Below are positions 53,767 to 64,000 of a stretch of 64,000 bases of DNA, in pieces; the stretch's first letter is position 1, and each line of letters starts with the position of its first letter. Made by a program: the position numbers and the translations under genes. Source of the stretch: Amblyornis subalaris (taxonomy: Eukaryota; Chordata; Aves; Passeriformes; Ptilonorhynchidae); assembly GCA_018881555.1 (NCBI GenBank), contig JACAXG010000018.1:3742346-3806345 (forward strand). Direction: 5' to 3'. The notes beneath the pieces were generated by a model. It did not search any database. It had not been told where the DNA came from and saw nothing but the letters and a program-made list of their open reading frames with translations.

Positions 53767-56700
53767 AACCCATGGAGACAGTAAGAATAGCAAAGCTTTG
53801 AAATACAACACCTTATAACAGTCACCAACACTGCAAAATTTTTGAACATTGCTAAAAATGAAATAGTCACGCATAGTTTTGAAGGAGGGCAACAGATCCT
53901 ATTGAGATCCCTTCAACTCCTACTTTCTTATGACAGCAATACCAATCTATCTCTTTTCCTCCAATGTCATCAACTCCTTGGCAAACTTGAGTTTTTGTTC
54001 CTTATATTTATATAGTTCCTATTAATTTCTGAGGAACAGCTTTCACCAGTACCTTCAAGGAAATTAAGAATTAGGACACCCAACTTTTCCCTTGCTATCT
54101 TTCCTTCTTTACCAATCAAATCTAATATTAAACATCCACTTCCCTCTTCCAATTTTGGTACAATTTATTCCTTAATGTCTTGCATCTCTAAGTTAATCTC
54201 AGTTAACTTCTCCTGACTATTTTTGTAACCACCCAAATGCCTGGGCACACATGCAATTGTCTTTCACAATCTAAGTCTTGCTATANGAAGGACATACTTG
54301 TGTTATTAAATGCTCAGTGGAAAAGAAGAAATTCAATCTAAAGGATAGGTATGGTAAAGGTTAAAAAAAAATACCAGCCAGGTATGAAAGGCTGAAAGTT
54401 GTAAATGAGAAAGAGCACATGGCAATGCTTCTTTCACCAGGTGTCAAGTTCTCTCACCAGCCTGCAGAAGAGCAGACTGTTTAAACCATCTTCAGCACTA
54501 ATCAGTTAGATGAAAGAAAAAGTTAAGAGAGTCTGAGCATTTAAGGTTAGCCAACTCTTTGTAACTAATTCATCAAAATTCTACTCTGCTACATGTCCTC
54601 TGACAACTTCAGCCTACCTACTCCTTTGGAAGAAAGGGTATTCACAGAGCATTTACCATGAAAGAAATCATTTAACAAAGTTTGCAACTAGAGCTGACCC
54701 AAGTTCCTTTTGGTCCCTTTCTCTGTGATCTAAAACATTGCTTCTAAAGCACATTCATTTCCTACCAATTTTTTTTAATCTTGTCAATATTTGCCATACT
54801 TAAGAAACAAAGATGGCAGGTACGAAATCATAAAGATGCAAAAAAAGGCAGCATGGCATCCAGGTCATAAAGAATACTTTCTGCTTAGATTTTTACAACA
54901 GCACTCTACAAGCAACTTAGTGTGATACAGATACTTAATAAAGGTGAAATTTATTTCACCTTTTTTTATTTATTTAAATGGGATAAATCCCATAATTGCT
55001 TTCAAAAAAATACATCATCTTTTCCACAAACTTACAGTATATGCAATACAGAACAAGTAGACAGCATAAAAGCTGTTGTTTCCCTATTATGTATGAGGAA
55101 CTAAGGTGGAAAATCAACACTGGTGTTTTTACATGAAAGTAGTGTATTTCCCTGCCATGAAAAAGGTTTGAAACACATGGTGGACAACATGCCAAGAACA
55201 GCACGTTAATTCTCTAGTCTCCAGCAACGTGGCAAATAGTCCCTGCTTGCATAATTGCACTCTAGTAAGANAGACATTTTGCCTACATTAGTGCATATGT
55301 GAGTGCTTTTTGTTTTGGAATTATAGAGCATTTTCAAAAATAGGTCACTGGAAACTGAGAATATTGCAGAAATTATTTGCTGGTCCCTGGAGAAGGTAGA
55401 GTCTGCAGTACTCTTATTCTATTAACAAGCCAATTTATGATGTAGGATATGCCAGATCTTAAAGATAACTTAAACTAGAAATGTGGGTAGGGGCAGCAAT
55501 TACAGATAAGAGATGGGAGCAGTTCTCAAAGGTTTACCACGCAAACAGCAGCAGTGTCATTTTAAAGCAGAACTGCAAGCATGGAAGTGTTGCAACCAGA
55601 CAATATATTCATACTAGACAATCAACATTTCAGAAGTGTCAAGTTTATATCAAGATTTGTCACAATACTAGGAAGCTAGAGAAGACAGTAATTAAAACCA
55701 TGTGTTTTCTTCTTCATTTATCCTCAGCTACCTTCATCCTATGACTGACTTTTGCATGAAGGAACTAAATTAACTTTCAAATGTTCACTAATATTCATAA
55801 AATAAGTCAGAACAAAATTCTAGAGTATTTTTTTGAGTCACAGAATATTAATTTAGTAAAGAGCAACTTAATTGTTGCAGAAATGTGCAGATAAAACAGG
55901 GNTTTTTGCAAATGAAAACAGCTTACAGTCCACATATACTTAACCACTACTGTCATTGCTGATACTGAGGACAGGGTCACTCAGATAGATGTGATTAAGT
56001 TGGCATAATTGAATGATTTACTGTCTATCAGGACAGCTGTGGCAACTGACTACACAATTACTCTTAGCCTCTATCAATTCTGAGATAAACGTGCCAGTTT
56101 TAAACAGCTTTCAGTCAGTGTTGATTGTTAACACCTTTTATTTATAAAGAACAAAGAGCTCTTTTTCCCCACAGCTTGCAGAGTTTTTCTGACCACCACT
56201 GAAATTCAGCTACCAAGATGGGATGCAGCAACTACATTGTTCTAAATGAGCAACATCAGAGAAAAAATGGGCAGGGTGAAAGCAAATGCTTCAAGACAGC
56301 AAGCGAATTGCAATTTCTCCAACTGCAACCATGCAAGCAAATTACATAGGTTCTCATGCTCAAATCTGCCACTCTTATTTTAAAACATGGCACAAGAAAT
56401 CAGGCATCTCAAAATATGGCATCTTAACAGTAACCTAACCAAAAGATCTATCCAAGATAATTGATTCGCCTCTCCTTAGAGAGAAGGAAACCTCCAGCGG
56501 CAAGTTTTGCAGCAAAGTATAGATGGATGTTCCACTTACTCCTCCTGATATCCTGATCAAATTTGTACCAAGATCAGGTGAGCTGTAAACCACAGATAAC
56601 CTTTTCAGTTGCTGAAGATTCTCAAAACTTCCATCTCCAGCTGATCATAGGATTTTACAAGTAGGTCTACCATACACTTAGATTTCTGAGCACAAAAACA

Positions 56701-57045
56701 AGAATTCAGCCACTTAGCCACGAATCTCACAATGATCAACTACATGAAAGACATACAAGGCTATAGGCATCTGCAAACACTGCATAAAAGCACAATACAT
56801 ACCATAGGATTGCTACAAACAAGTCCACACATATACTTTAAGTACTAATTATTTCAAATTGGAGAATCCACAGACGAATGCAATTTCTGCAACGTATCCA
56901 AATCATTTACTCTATCTGTACAGCCTGTGTACTTTACAAATCCCAGTTCCACAACACACTGCTGACCAAGTGCAACACATCATAGGCACGTATACTTTCT
57001 TTGTAGTAACCTTCACTAGTTACTTCAATATTATAAAGGCTTTCT

Positions 57046-57262
57046 TGTACTGGGGAAACCCAAACTGAACACAGTACTCCAAATGTAGCCTCAAAAATGT
57101 CCAACAGCACGATAGTCACTTTCCTTGATTTGACTGCTTCATTCTTACTAACACAGCTCAGTATTCAGTTAGCTTTTACTGTTTCAAGGGTGCATTGCAA
57201 ACTCTCATTCAACTGTTTTTTTCCCCAATAGGACACCAATCCAAGAGCTTTTTTCTCCAAAG
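57046..57262 (-). mobile_element. Old CR1 LINE internal fragment
   Basis: Read on the plus strand as reverse complement, 'tgtactggggaaacccaaactgaacacagtactccaaatgtagcctc' and 'gttagcttttactgtttcaagggtgcattgc' match the CR1 block that lies several hundred bases before the 3' end. This piece has no CR1 3' terminus of its own and abuts the next CR1. Confidence 0.7.
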
Positions 57263-57268
57263 GCATTT

Positions 57269-58260
57269 CACAGAATGACTGGGGTTGGAAGAGACCTTTA
57301 GGAGTAATTTGGTTCAATGCTCCTGTTCAAGCAGTGTCACCTAAAGCCAGCTGCCCAGGACCATGTCCAGATGGTTTCTGAATATCTCTGAGGATGGAGA
57401 CTCTACAACCTCTTTGGTCAACTTGTGCCAGTTCTCAGTCATCCTCACGGCGAAAAATGCACTTCCTGATGTTCAGAAGGAACCCCCTGTGTTTCAGTTT
57501 GTGCCCACTGCCTCTGGTCCTATCAATAGACAACGCAGAAAAGAGCCTGACTTTCTCTTCTTTGCATCCTTCCTGCATGTACGTAAACATATTAATCAGC
57601 CTTCTATTCTCCAGGTTCAATAGTCACAGCTCTTAGCCCTTCCTCATAGGAGAGATGCTCCAGTCCATTAATCAGCTTCATGGCCCTTCACTGTACACTC
57701 TCCAGTTGATTCCCACCTGCATAAGATTATTCTCTACCAGGTGCAGGACTTGGCATTTGTCATCAGCTGAACCTCATAAGGTTTCCATGGGCCCACTCCT
57801 TCAGCTGGCCATGGTCTCTCTCAGNAGCAGCCCTACCCTCTAGCACAGTGACCATTCCTCCCCAATTTGGTGCTATTCACAAACTTGCAAACAGTATTTT
57901 GTTCCATTGTTCAAAGAATTAATAAAAGACACAACTCTAGTACCAACCCTTCAGAAATAAATTTATAATCAGGCACCAGTAAGACATTGAGCTATAGACC
58001 ATCTCCCTTTAAATCCAATTTATGGTCCACCCATCCCACCTGTATCTCTACATATTGTAATAATATTATGAGAGATTATGTCAAAGGCCTTGCTGAAGTC
58101 AAGATCAAGGCCTCTCTGAGGCCTGCTCTCCTCTCCAGNGAGTGAACCATTTAATCACAGACAGCAATCAATTTGGCTGGGCACAATTTACCCCTGCTAA
58201 TTCCACGCTACCTCTTCCTAATTACTTACTGGTTTGTCGTCCATTCACAGGAATTTTTAT
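57269..58260 (-). mobile_element. CR1 LINE, 5'-truncated 3' part, sense to RAB28
   Basis: The plus strand begins with the reverse-complemented CR1 3' end ('cagaatgactggggttggaagagaccttt', 57271) and proceeds through 'tgatgttcagaaggaaccccctgtgtttcagtttgtgcccactgcctc', 'cataggagagatgctccagtcc', 'aggtgcaggacttggcatttgtc', 'ctccccaatttggtgc' and 'tcaaaggccttgctgaagtcaagatcaaggcc' (58081). Internal deletions and substitutions have destroyed coding capacity. The far (5') end near 58260 is approximate. Confidence 0.88.
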
Positions 58261-59809
58261 CCATATTTAAATGCATTTTCCCTTATAAATATTCCTACTT
58301 GTTCTACTTTACCTTTCCTCTTTTTCTTATAAAAAGCTACAGATGTTAAACATGAAATAAGCTTCTGTCTAGAAATAAGCTAAAAGCAGTGCCTTTCCAA
58401 ATTATTCACAGCATTTCACGAATAGATGAAAATAAAGATAGTTTTATGTGTCTTTAACAGGCACTGTTACAAAGCTAATAGAAAAGTGTGTTAGAAGTCA
58501 GCATTGATGATAAGAAGCCTCTTACAGACATTGGCAATACAGGCCAACACCAGGAGAGAAAAATCACTAGTTCATAAAAAAAAATTAGGGTTACAATGAG
58601 AACTGGGGAAGGATTAAAGACAAAGAGATTGGACATAGGGGTTTTTTGTTAATGTGTTCTGAATGACTAAAAAATCAAACTTTAGTCTTACTGACATCAA
58701 CTTTTTATCTACTTTTGGGCACCAGTATTAACTTTTTGACCTGCTATTTTTGATAAGAAACTCCTAAGTTTATCACCAAATTCAATTCAGACAAAGCTAA
58801 TAGCCTTTTATTTCCTCCACTGAATTTACTTTGGGCATATGGCAACAATTTGTGATTAATCAAATTCCCTCTGTCATGGAGGACTTTCTCCTATTGATTG
58901 ATAGATCTGTAACAGGGCAGCAAATCGGGTTTTATTAAACNAAAAAAAAGAAAATGCTATAAACGTTCAGACTTCTTTTGAAAGTGACAGAATGTTACAC
59001 TGACAAGTTTGTCTTTATCCAATTAATTAATAAATCCCAATTTCTTTTATTAGCCATTCCTGTGTTGTATAACATTATCTAATAACACTTGTTATGCCTA
59101 TTGTTCTCATTACACACTCCAAATTAAGGAACAGAGTACATTTTAGGATCACTCATGCTAAGAAGCTTGGCATATAATACATTCTCCTAAATCATCTCAT
59201 GACTCAAGATACTGTTAAAATATTTAGCTCTTTCTTAATCCTACCATTCACTTTAAGCTGCTTAGTTAACCTCAAGATAAAATTAATTTTCATTCNATAG
59301 CAGTTCTGCAAAAATATTTAGCTACCTGGTTGCCTCCTTTTGTTTGCCCTCTTATAACCCCAGTTGCATGTATGAGTTTAATGGCGTAGGATTGCTCTTA
59401 ATTTCCTCCTTCTACTTTTTCCCCCCAGGAGGCAGCTGTTCTGAAAGCAGCCACTCTATCTACCATGTGGATATCCAAATAGCCTTTACTGTTTACTATG
59501 ATTGCTTTTCTTAACTCAAGACACAAAGCCTGGAAACAACCATCTGTTCTTGAGAGTTATTCAGATCTATAAATGCACACTCTTGCTTTGCTTTTTATGT
59601 CAGTTCTAAAAAATTAGCTACACACCAAAATTAAATTAGTGTATTGATATCAATTAAGTTTAGATTGAACAGACATTCAACATTTTCAAGATTTATGAAA
59701 CAACAAACTAAAAGCTATGTATAATGTATGTATGTATAATTTTAAGAACCAAGTTTCAATTAATTTTATATCATTACTATAGATACAATTATCACCATTT
59801 ATACTTTAC

Positions 59810-59898
59810 CTGAGCTCCATAAATATATTTATCCAGCATTTTGCCTCCTATCGTTTGTCCCCCTACATCCCACACTTGAAGAGTAACATTCAAATTTC
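59810..59898 (-). CDS. RAB28: RAB28 coding exon with G3/switch II motif
   Basis: 89 nt read on the minus strand. The exon begins with the last two bases of a split Gly codon, followed by 29 codons from [10 protein letters not shown] to DKYIYGAQ. The G3 motif reads WDVGGQ where canonical Rabs have WDTAGQ; the Gly-Gly-Gln form is the RAB28 signature, and Val replaces the Ile of human RAB28. The acceptor is a strong T-tract followed by CCAG (59899-59902) and the donor is GTAAAG (59804-59809). The exon ends in phase 0 and joins cleanly to the next exon (GIL...). It corresponds to about residues 59-87 of the human protein. The preceding exon must end with a single G of the split codon, and no such exon is in the window. 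Confidence 0.96.
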
Positions 59899-62800
59899 CT
59901 GGAAAAAAATTATACAGATATTGTGTAACAAGGAAAATTTAGATACAAATAAATTTAAAGACATATTATCACAGCAGGTAATACAACTCTAGCATATCAA
60001 CAGCAATAGCTTTTAACAAGTATACAAGAATTACAAACTAACTTTCAACACAAAAATAATTGTATCATCTCAAAAAAAGTCATTTGTACCCAGCTAAGTC
60101 ATTAAGATACAGTAAAACTATAGCTAGATATCAATATATCTAATATTAACAAAAATTGGAATTGCATAAAGTATAACACTACTGACTAGAACTTACACAA
60201 CATATTCCACTGACAAAACATGTAAAGCTTTACAGAGAACATTCTATGCATGGTACTTGGAAGTGAAGGTAACACTACTAATGCCAACTTATCCACATTA
60301 TTTTATACTGTGTGTCCCTTCCTCACCTCCTCTCCAAATCTTTTCAAATCGAAAAGCGAGGAAAATCTACATGGTAACTTCAGTTTGGTGGTGATGCTGA
60401 TAGCACACAGTTAAAGAATTACACAGCTGACAGAGTAAAAAAAGGGAAATACTGACACACATCTAAGTTGAGGATGCAAACTATGATTACTTTCTCCACC
60501 CACCACCTCAAAGCAGGAAGCTAAACCAGACACGATTNACATAATTTCAACTTCGAAGAACCCACCCCAAGAATAGACCTTCCTTTCTACTCTAAACCAT
60601 TTCTAAGCTATGTTGAAACTGTTAATAGGTTTTTAAAAACAAAACTAACAAAAAAATCAGTGTAAACACAGAGTATTTAATATCCTACAAGTCATACATA
60701 TTCTTCAAGCCAACTCAGCAACTTAAAGACCAAAAGTACATACAGAAGGGTATGTCACCATATATACACAAACATATTAAAGTATAATTTGTCACATTTT
60801 CCATGGTAAGAACTGCTTTCAGAATTATACTGATTACCTGGGAGCACCAAACTCTAACAGAGTAAGGACTGATGAAAATTTTTCTAATCTACATACAACT
60901 CACATGACTTACATGTTAATACCAATTCTACATACTCACAAATAATCACAAGTGCCTCTTAATTTTATTCCTAGATTTGAAAAAATGCAACAAATTTCAC
61001 TTCACAATAATTGTGAATCAAGTGAAAATGAACACATTATTTTGGGCTGCTAAGAAAGATATATTCTTAATTCAACTATTTTATGTAGTTGACAATCTTA
61101 TTTTACTCAATGTTATCTATTCAGCTGTAAATTTATAACTAACACGCTCACACTGGTTATGCAAGGGAGTGTGCTCCATGGAAATACATCACAGCAGTAG
61201 GTGAAAATAACCTGCAAATTAGAACTATATATCTGAATATATGCTACTCATAGTATTAAATGTATCACATTATACTTTCATAATGCACCTTGCTTTAATC
61301 TGGTTAAAAGAGCAGATTTCCAAAACTACTACCTTGGTCTCAAAAATACAGAGATGAATGTGAGACAGTACTTTTAAGCCACACTGAGTTGTATGTAATA
61401 CTAAGAGAATTTCTACATGGAACTTAGAAAACACATCATAAACACGCCAGTTCAATAAAGGCAACCTTTTATAGTCAATAAGAAGCTTGTTTTGATGGTG
61501 CATATTCTACATATTAATTAATTAATTATTTTTAAAGCTTAGGACATAAACGACTGCAAACAATGCAGGAAAGTCTTCCATAAAGCATTTGGCATGGATA
61601 AACTAGTGCACTCACAGTCTGAAAAGATTCTACATCCTCAGTGGGTAAACAAACTATGCGTGCTCAAAGGCTCATCATGCTGCAGTATTCTACCCCTGTG
61701 TATTCTACTGCAAAATCACCATGTCATGCATGTCAGCTATTTTGAAAGAAAAACTTTATAAATATTATCACTTTCAAACTCAATAATTTTCAGATGCCTA
61801 ATTTTGTGTTCAAGTGCTTTAAAAAGTTTCAACTTGATTTTTCCTCCTAAGGAAATAACTATGGACGGTGTACTGGGCTTAGTATCTGGATAACTGCATG
61901 GAATTACCTGAGAAATTTTAGTGCAGTAAGTTTAATTCAATGGTCTAAGAGCAATTGTTCAACTAACAATCTACTATTATAAATTATTTACTTCCCTTCA
62001 TTAACAAGAGAACAAAGAAACAGAAAAAACAAAAAAGAATTTTCATTTAAGGTGAACTTCTTAATTAGGACCTCACTAGCTACGAAATTCATGCTGATCA
62101 TCTCCTGTGCAAAATGCTTCATTTTCTCTTTTTTTTCAATTAGGTTCTGTAAGATTTGCTTTGTGCTCAGATTGATTCTGNGGAAGAAAGAAAAGGATGT
62201 TAGGATTATTCTGACTAAAGGAAAAACTGCAGGCAATTTGCCTAGCAAATATTTAATTAACAACTGTGACAGTAGCACATGAAGTCTTCTGCAAAAAGTT
62301 TGAAATCTTTNTCTTTTTTTTTTAATTTAAGAGGAACATAAAAACTGGAGACCTACAACAAAACAAAAAGAAACCATGCATAATAAGACAGTTCTTAGAA
62401 AGCGTCTTAACGTGCCAATAAAAATAACTGAAGAATCCTATCAAAATAACATCAAAATACACTGGTAAGGAACAAGAAAACCCCAGCACTTCTTTACTCT
62501 GTAGAAAATGCACACAAGTGCAAAGTTGAAATAACTGAGGCAACACAGTGCAGGTATCTAGATTGTTGCTGGTATGAACTGAAGCCACTGGGCTGCTGCA
62601 GCAGTGGCCCTGCAGGAAGACACTTGGTGCACTGGTTAACCTTACTTACAGTGCTGCACAGTCAAGACAGACTAAAAACACAAGTCTGACCACTTTTTGC
62701 GCCACCGACTTTAAAAAAATCCTTTTAACAGAAGAATCCTGTTTACTGAACTGCACCTACAACCTTCCAAAAAGTATACAACTGTGGTTCTTAAGAGTCT

Positions 62801-64000
62801 CTATCAGCAGACCCTCCAACTAACAGATACACTATTTAAGCACTAAAATCTACACCATGGTTGCATCCAGACTATACAAGATTCTTCATCAATAAGTATA
62901 ATGAAATTGATTTGCACTTAAACAAAAGTATGTTGAACAAACAGCATGAAGCAAATTTGTCAAGTTGAACACTAGAAGTCACATTGTTCAAAATTTATCA
63001 AAGGATTTCCTATTCGTATTAAATAATATTTTTTTGCCATGTAAAATATTTGCTATTTTCACTGCAAAACTGCATTAGTTACTAAAACAACTAGAGAAAA
63101 ATGCCACTTTTATCTTAAAAAAGAAAAAGAAAGCAGAAAAACAGTACTTTATTTTACAAGTTCAAATGTATTTCAGTGTGGCCTAATGTAAACTTCTGTG
63201 CAATTCTAGAAATCCGTGATTTTAACTTCTGCAATCTTTGCTTACATTGAAGAAGAAAAAAATCAACTACTGAACCATAGTTATTCATCAATTCTCCTAT
63301 TGAATAAGCGAAATCAAGCCTTTTTTTCCTACTGATATGCACATAATTTCTGTGCAGTGGTATGAATTGACCTTTCAAGTAAACACAGCAGCTCTGCAAA
63401 CCCAGAACTAATCAAGAAATTAGAAAAATCCGCTTACTAAAGTAATGCTTCCCATTCCAATATTCAGAAATTTTACCTCCCTCCCTCTCACTCCCCATGA
63501 CCAGTCCAGTTTAAAACAGAGAGCCATATATACCTAAACACATATATAGGCATAGGCAAAACCGGAATGACAACCTACAGAAAAATGCTTCTTCCTGAAC
63601 ACAAATACAAATGCTACTGTTTTGTTAATGATAAATGAGGAAAACAGAAGCACAGACTTTTTGGTGCTATTTTTACCTACATTCTGATTTTATTACAAAA
63701 TAAACTATGAATGAATGAAATTCACACACAAAATAAACTGAACAAAAATGAATGAAGCAATAGTTAATAATTTTCCAAATTTTCTACTCAACAAGAATAT
63801 TTAGAATCCCAGTAATGTACTAATAGCTTCTGTATGCTTAACAGCTGGAAAAAAAACTTGCAAAATACAAGTTCTCAGCATGCACACTGCATGATTTGTG
63901 TACACATTCCACTTGCAAGTACTGCTATTAAGCATTATGCACACTGGTATTTTTAGAGGCATGAGCAGGACAATAAAAAAATTATTCTGTTGATTTTATG
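59899..64000 (-). other. 3' part of the RAB28 intron preceding the G3 exon
   Basis: Intron sequence from the TTTTTTTCCAG acceptor to the window edge. No match to the expected upstream exon (switch I region) was found on the minus strand. Content is AT-rich, including an (ATTA)n run (61513-61530) and T/A runs near 62310. No transposable element was recognised. Confidence 0.8.
61513..61530. repeat. Short (ATTA)n microsatellite
   Basis: ATTAATTAATTAATTATT: four ATTA units, palindromic by nature. Confidence 0.85.

Larger units (their letters stand above)
51216..59809 (-). other. RAB28 intron between the G3 exon and the G4 exon
   Basis: 8594-bp intron, GTAAAG donor to TTTATTTAG acceptor, phase 0. 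It carries an ATT/ATC microsatellite, one CR1 LINE in plus orientation and two CR1 pieces in minus orientation, all listed separately. The rest is AT-rich with no recognised gene. Confidence 0.9.
8140..64000 (-). other. RAB28: RAB28 gene locus (5' end outside window)
   Basis: RAB28 is a Ras-superfamily small GTPase, atypical within the Rab family. It is farnesylated, linked to ciliary transport and photoreceptor outer-segment turnover, and mutated in human cone-rod dystrophy (established knowledge). Six minus-strand coding exons align in order and in phase to the vertebrate protein from about human residue 59 to the C-terminus, all with GT/AG boundaries. The G3, G4 and G5 nucleotide-binding motifs are visible, as are two alternative CAAX tails. 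Residues 1-58 (P-loop and switch I) were looked for from 59899 to 64000 on the minus strand and not found, so the promoter and first exons lie to the right of the window. The left limit is a predicted polyadenylation site, not an observed one. Identity is very secure; UTR limits are not. Confidence 0.95.

Noticed and set aside
57363..57843. Open frames on both strands around 57.4-57.8 kb
   Set aside because: They lie wholly inside a decayed CR1 LINE tail.
59899..64000. Possible RAB28 P-loop or switch I exon
   Set aside because: The minus strand was searched by eye for the expected peptide and nothing matched; the exon must lie outside the window.
1..64000. CRISPR arrays, operons, phage or other prokaryotic systems
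   Set aside because: The spliced RAB28 gene, CR1 LINEs and LTR show vertebrate nuclear DNA; no regularly spaced repeats or prokaryotic gene layout exist here.

Overview
This is vertebrate nuclear DNA, almost certainly from a bird. It is AT-rich, gene-poor and repeat-poor. The clear interspersed repeats are avian-type CR1 LINE tails and one solo retroviral LTR; no mammalian SINE was recognised. Just under 100 isolated single N bases are scattered through it, which looks like heterozygous or ambiguous calls written as N rather than assembly gaps.

The window holds one recognisable gene, RAB28, on the minus strand. It encodes a divergent Rab-family GTPase of cilia and photoreceptors. Six coding exons were read from the sequence, each with a consistent frame and GT/AG splice sites where a splice boundary applies: 59810-59898 (G3/switch II), 51086-51215 (core and NK of the G4 motif), 17568-17671 (rest of G4 plus SAK of G5), 14669-14746 (C-terminal helix), 9381-9481 (cassette exon with its own stop, ending CSMQ) and 8404-8496 (terminal coding exon, ending CAVQ). 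Together they give about 163 residues of the roughly 221-residue protein. The first 58 or so residues (P-loop, switch I) were not found and must lie beyond base 64000. Most of the window is therefore intron: 8.6, 33.4, 2.8, 5.2 and 0.9 kb, plus at least 4.1 kb at the right edge.

Layout: 1 to about 8140 is downstream flank with no supportable gene. From about 8140 to 9481 lie the 3'UTR and the two alternative C-terminal exons. From 9482 to 17671 are two introns and two exons. From 17672 to 51085 is a giant intron with a 947-bp solo LTR (40560-41506, perfect 5-bp target duplication), a CpG-rich patch near 34.2 kb, a probable ancient CR1 piece near 33.6 kb and several microsatellites. From 51216 to 59809 is an intron with one CR1 in antisense to the gene (about 52800-53682) and two abutting CR1 pieces in the gene's sense (57046-57262 and 57269-58260). 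From 59899 to 64000 is the 3' part of an upstream intron.

No undescribed multi-gene system was seen. The points most worth a second look concern the RAB28 3' end: mutually exclusive prenylated tails, a cassette stop placed just before its splice donor, a perfect 12-bp hairpin in the short intron between the two tails, and an ambiguous base that could create a second acceptor in front of the terminal exon.
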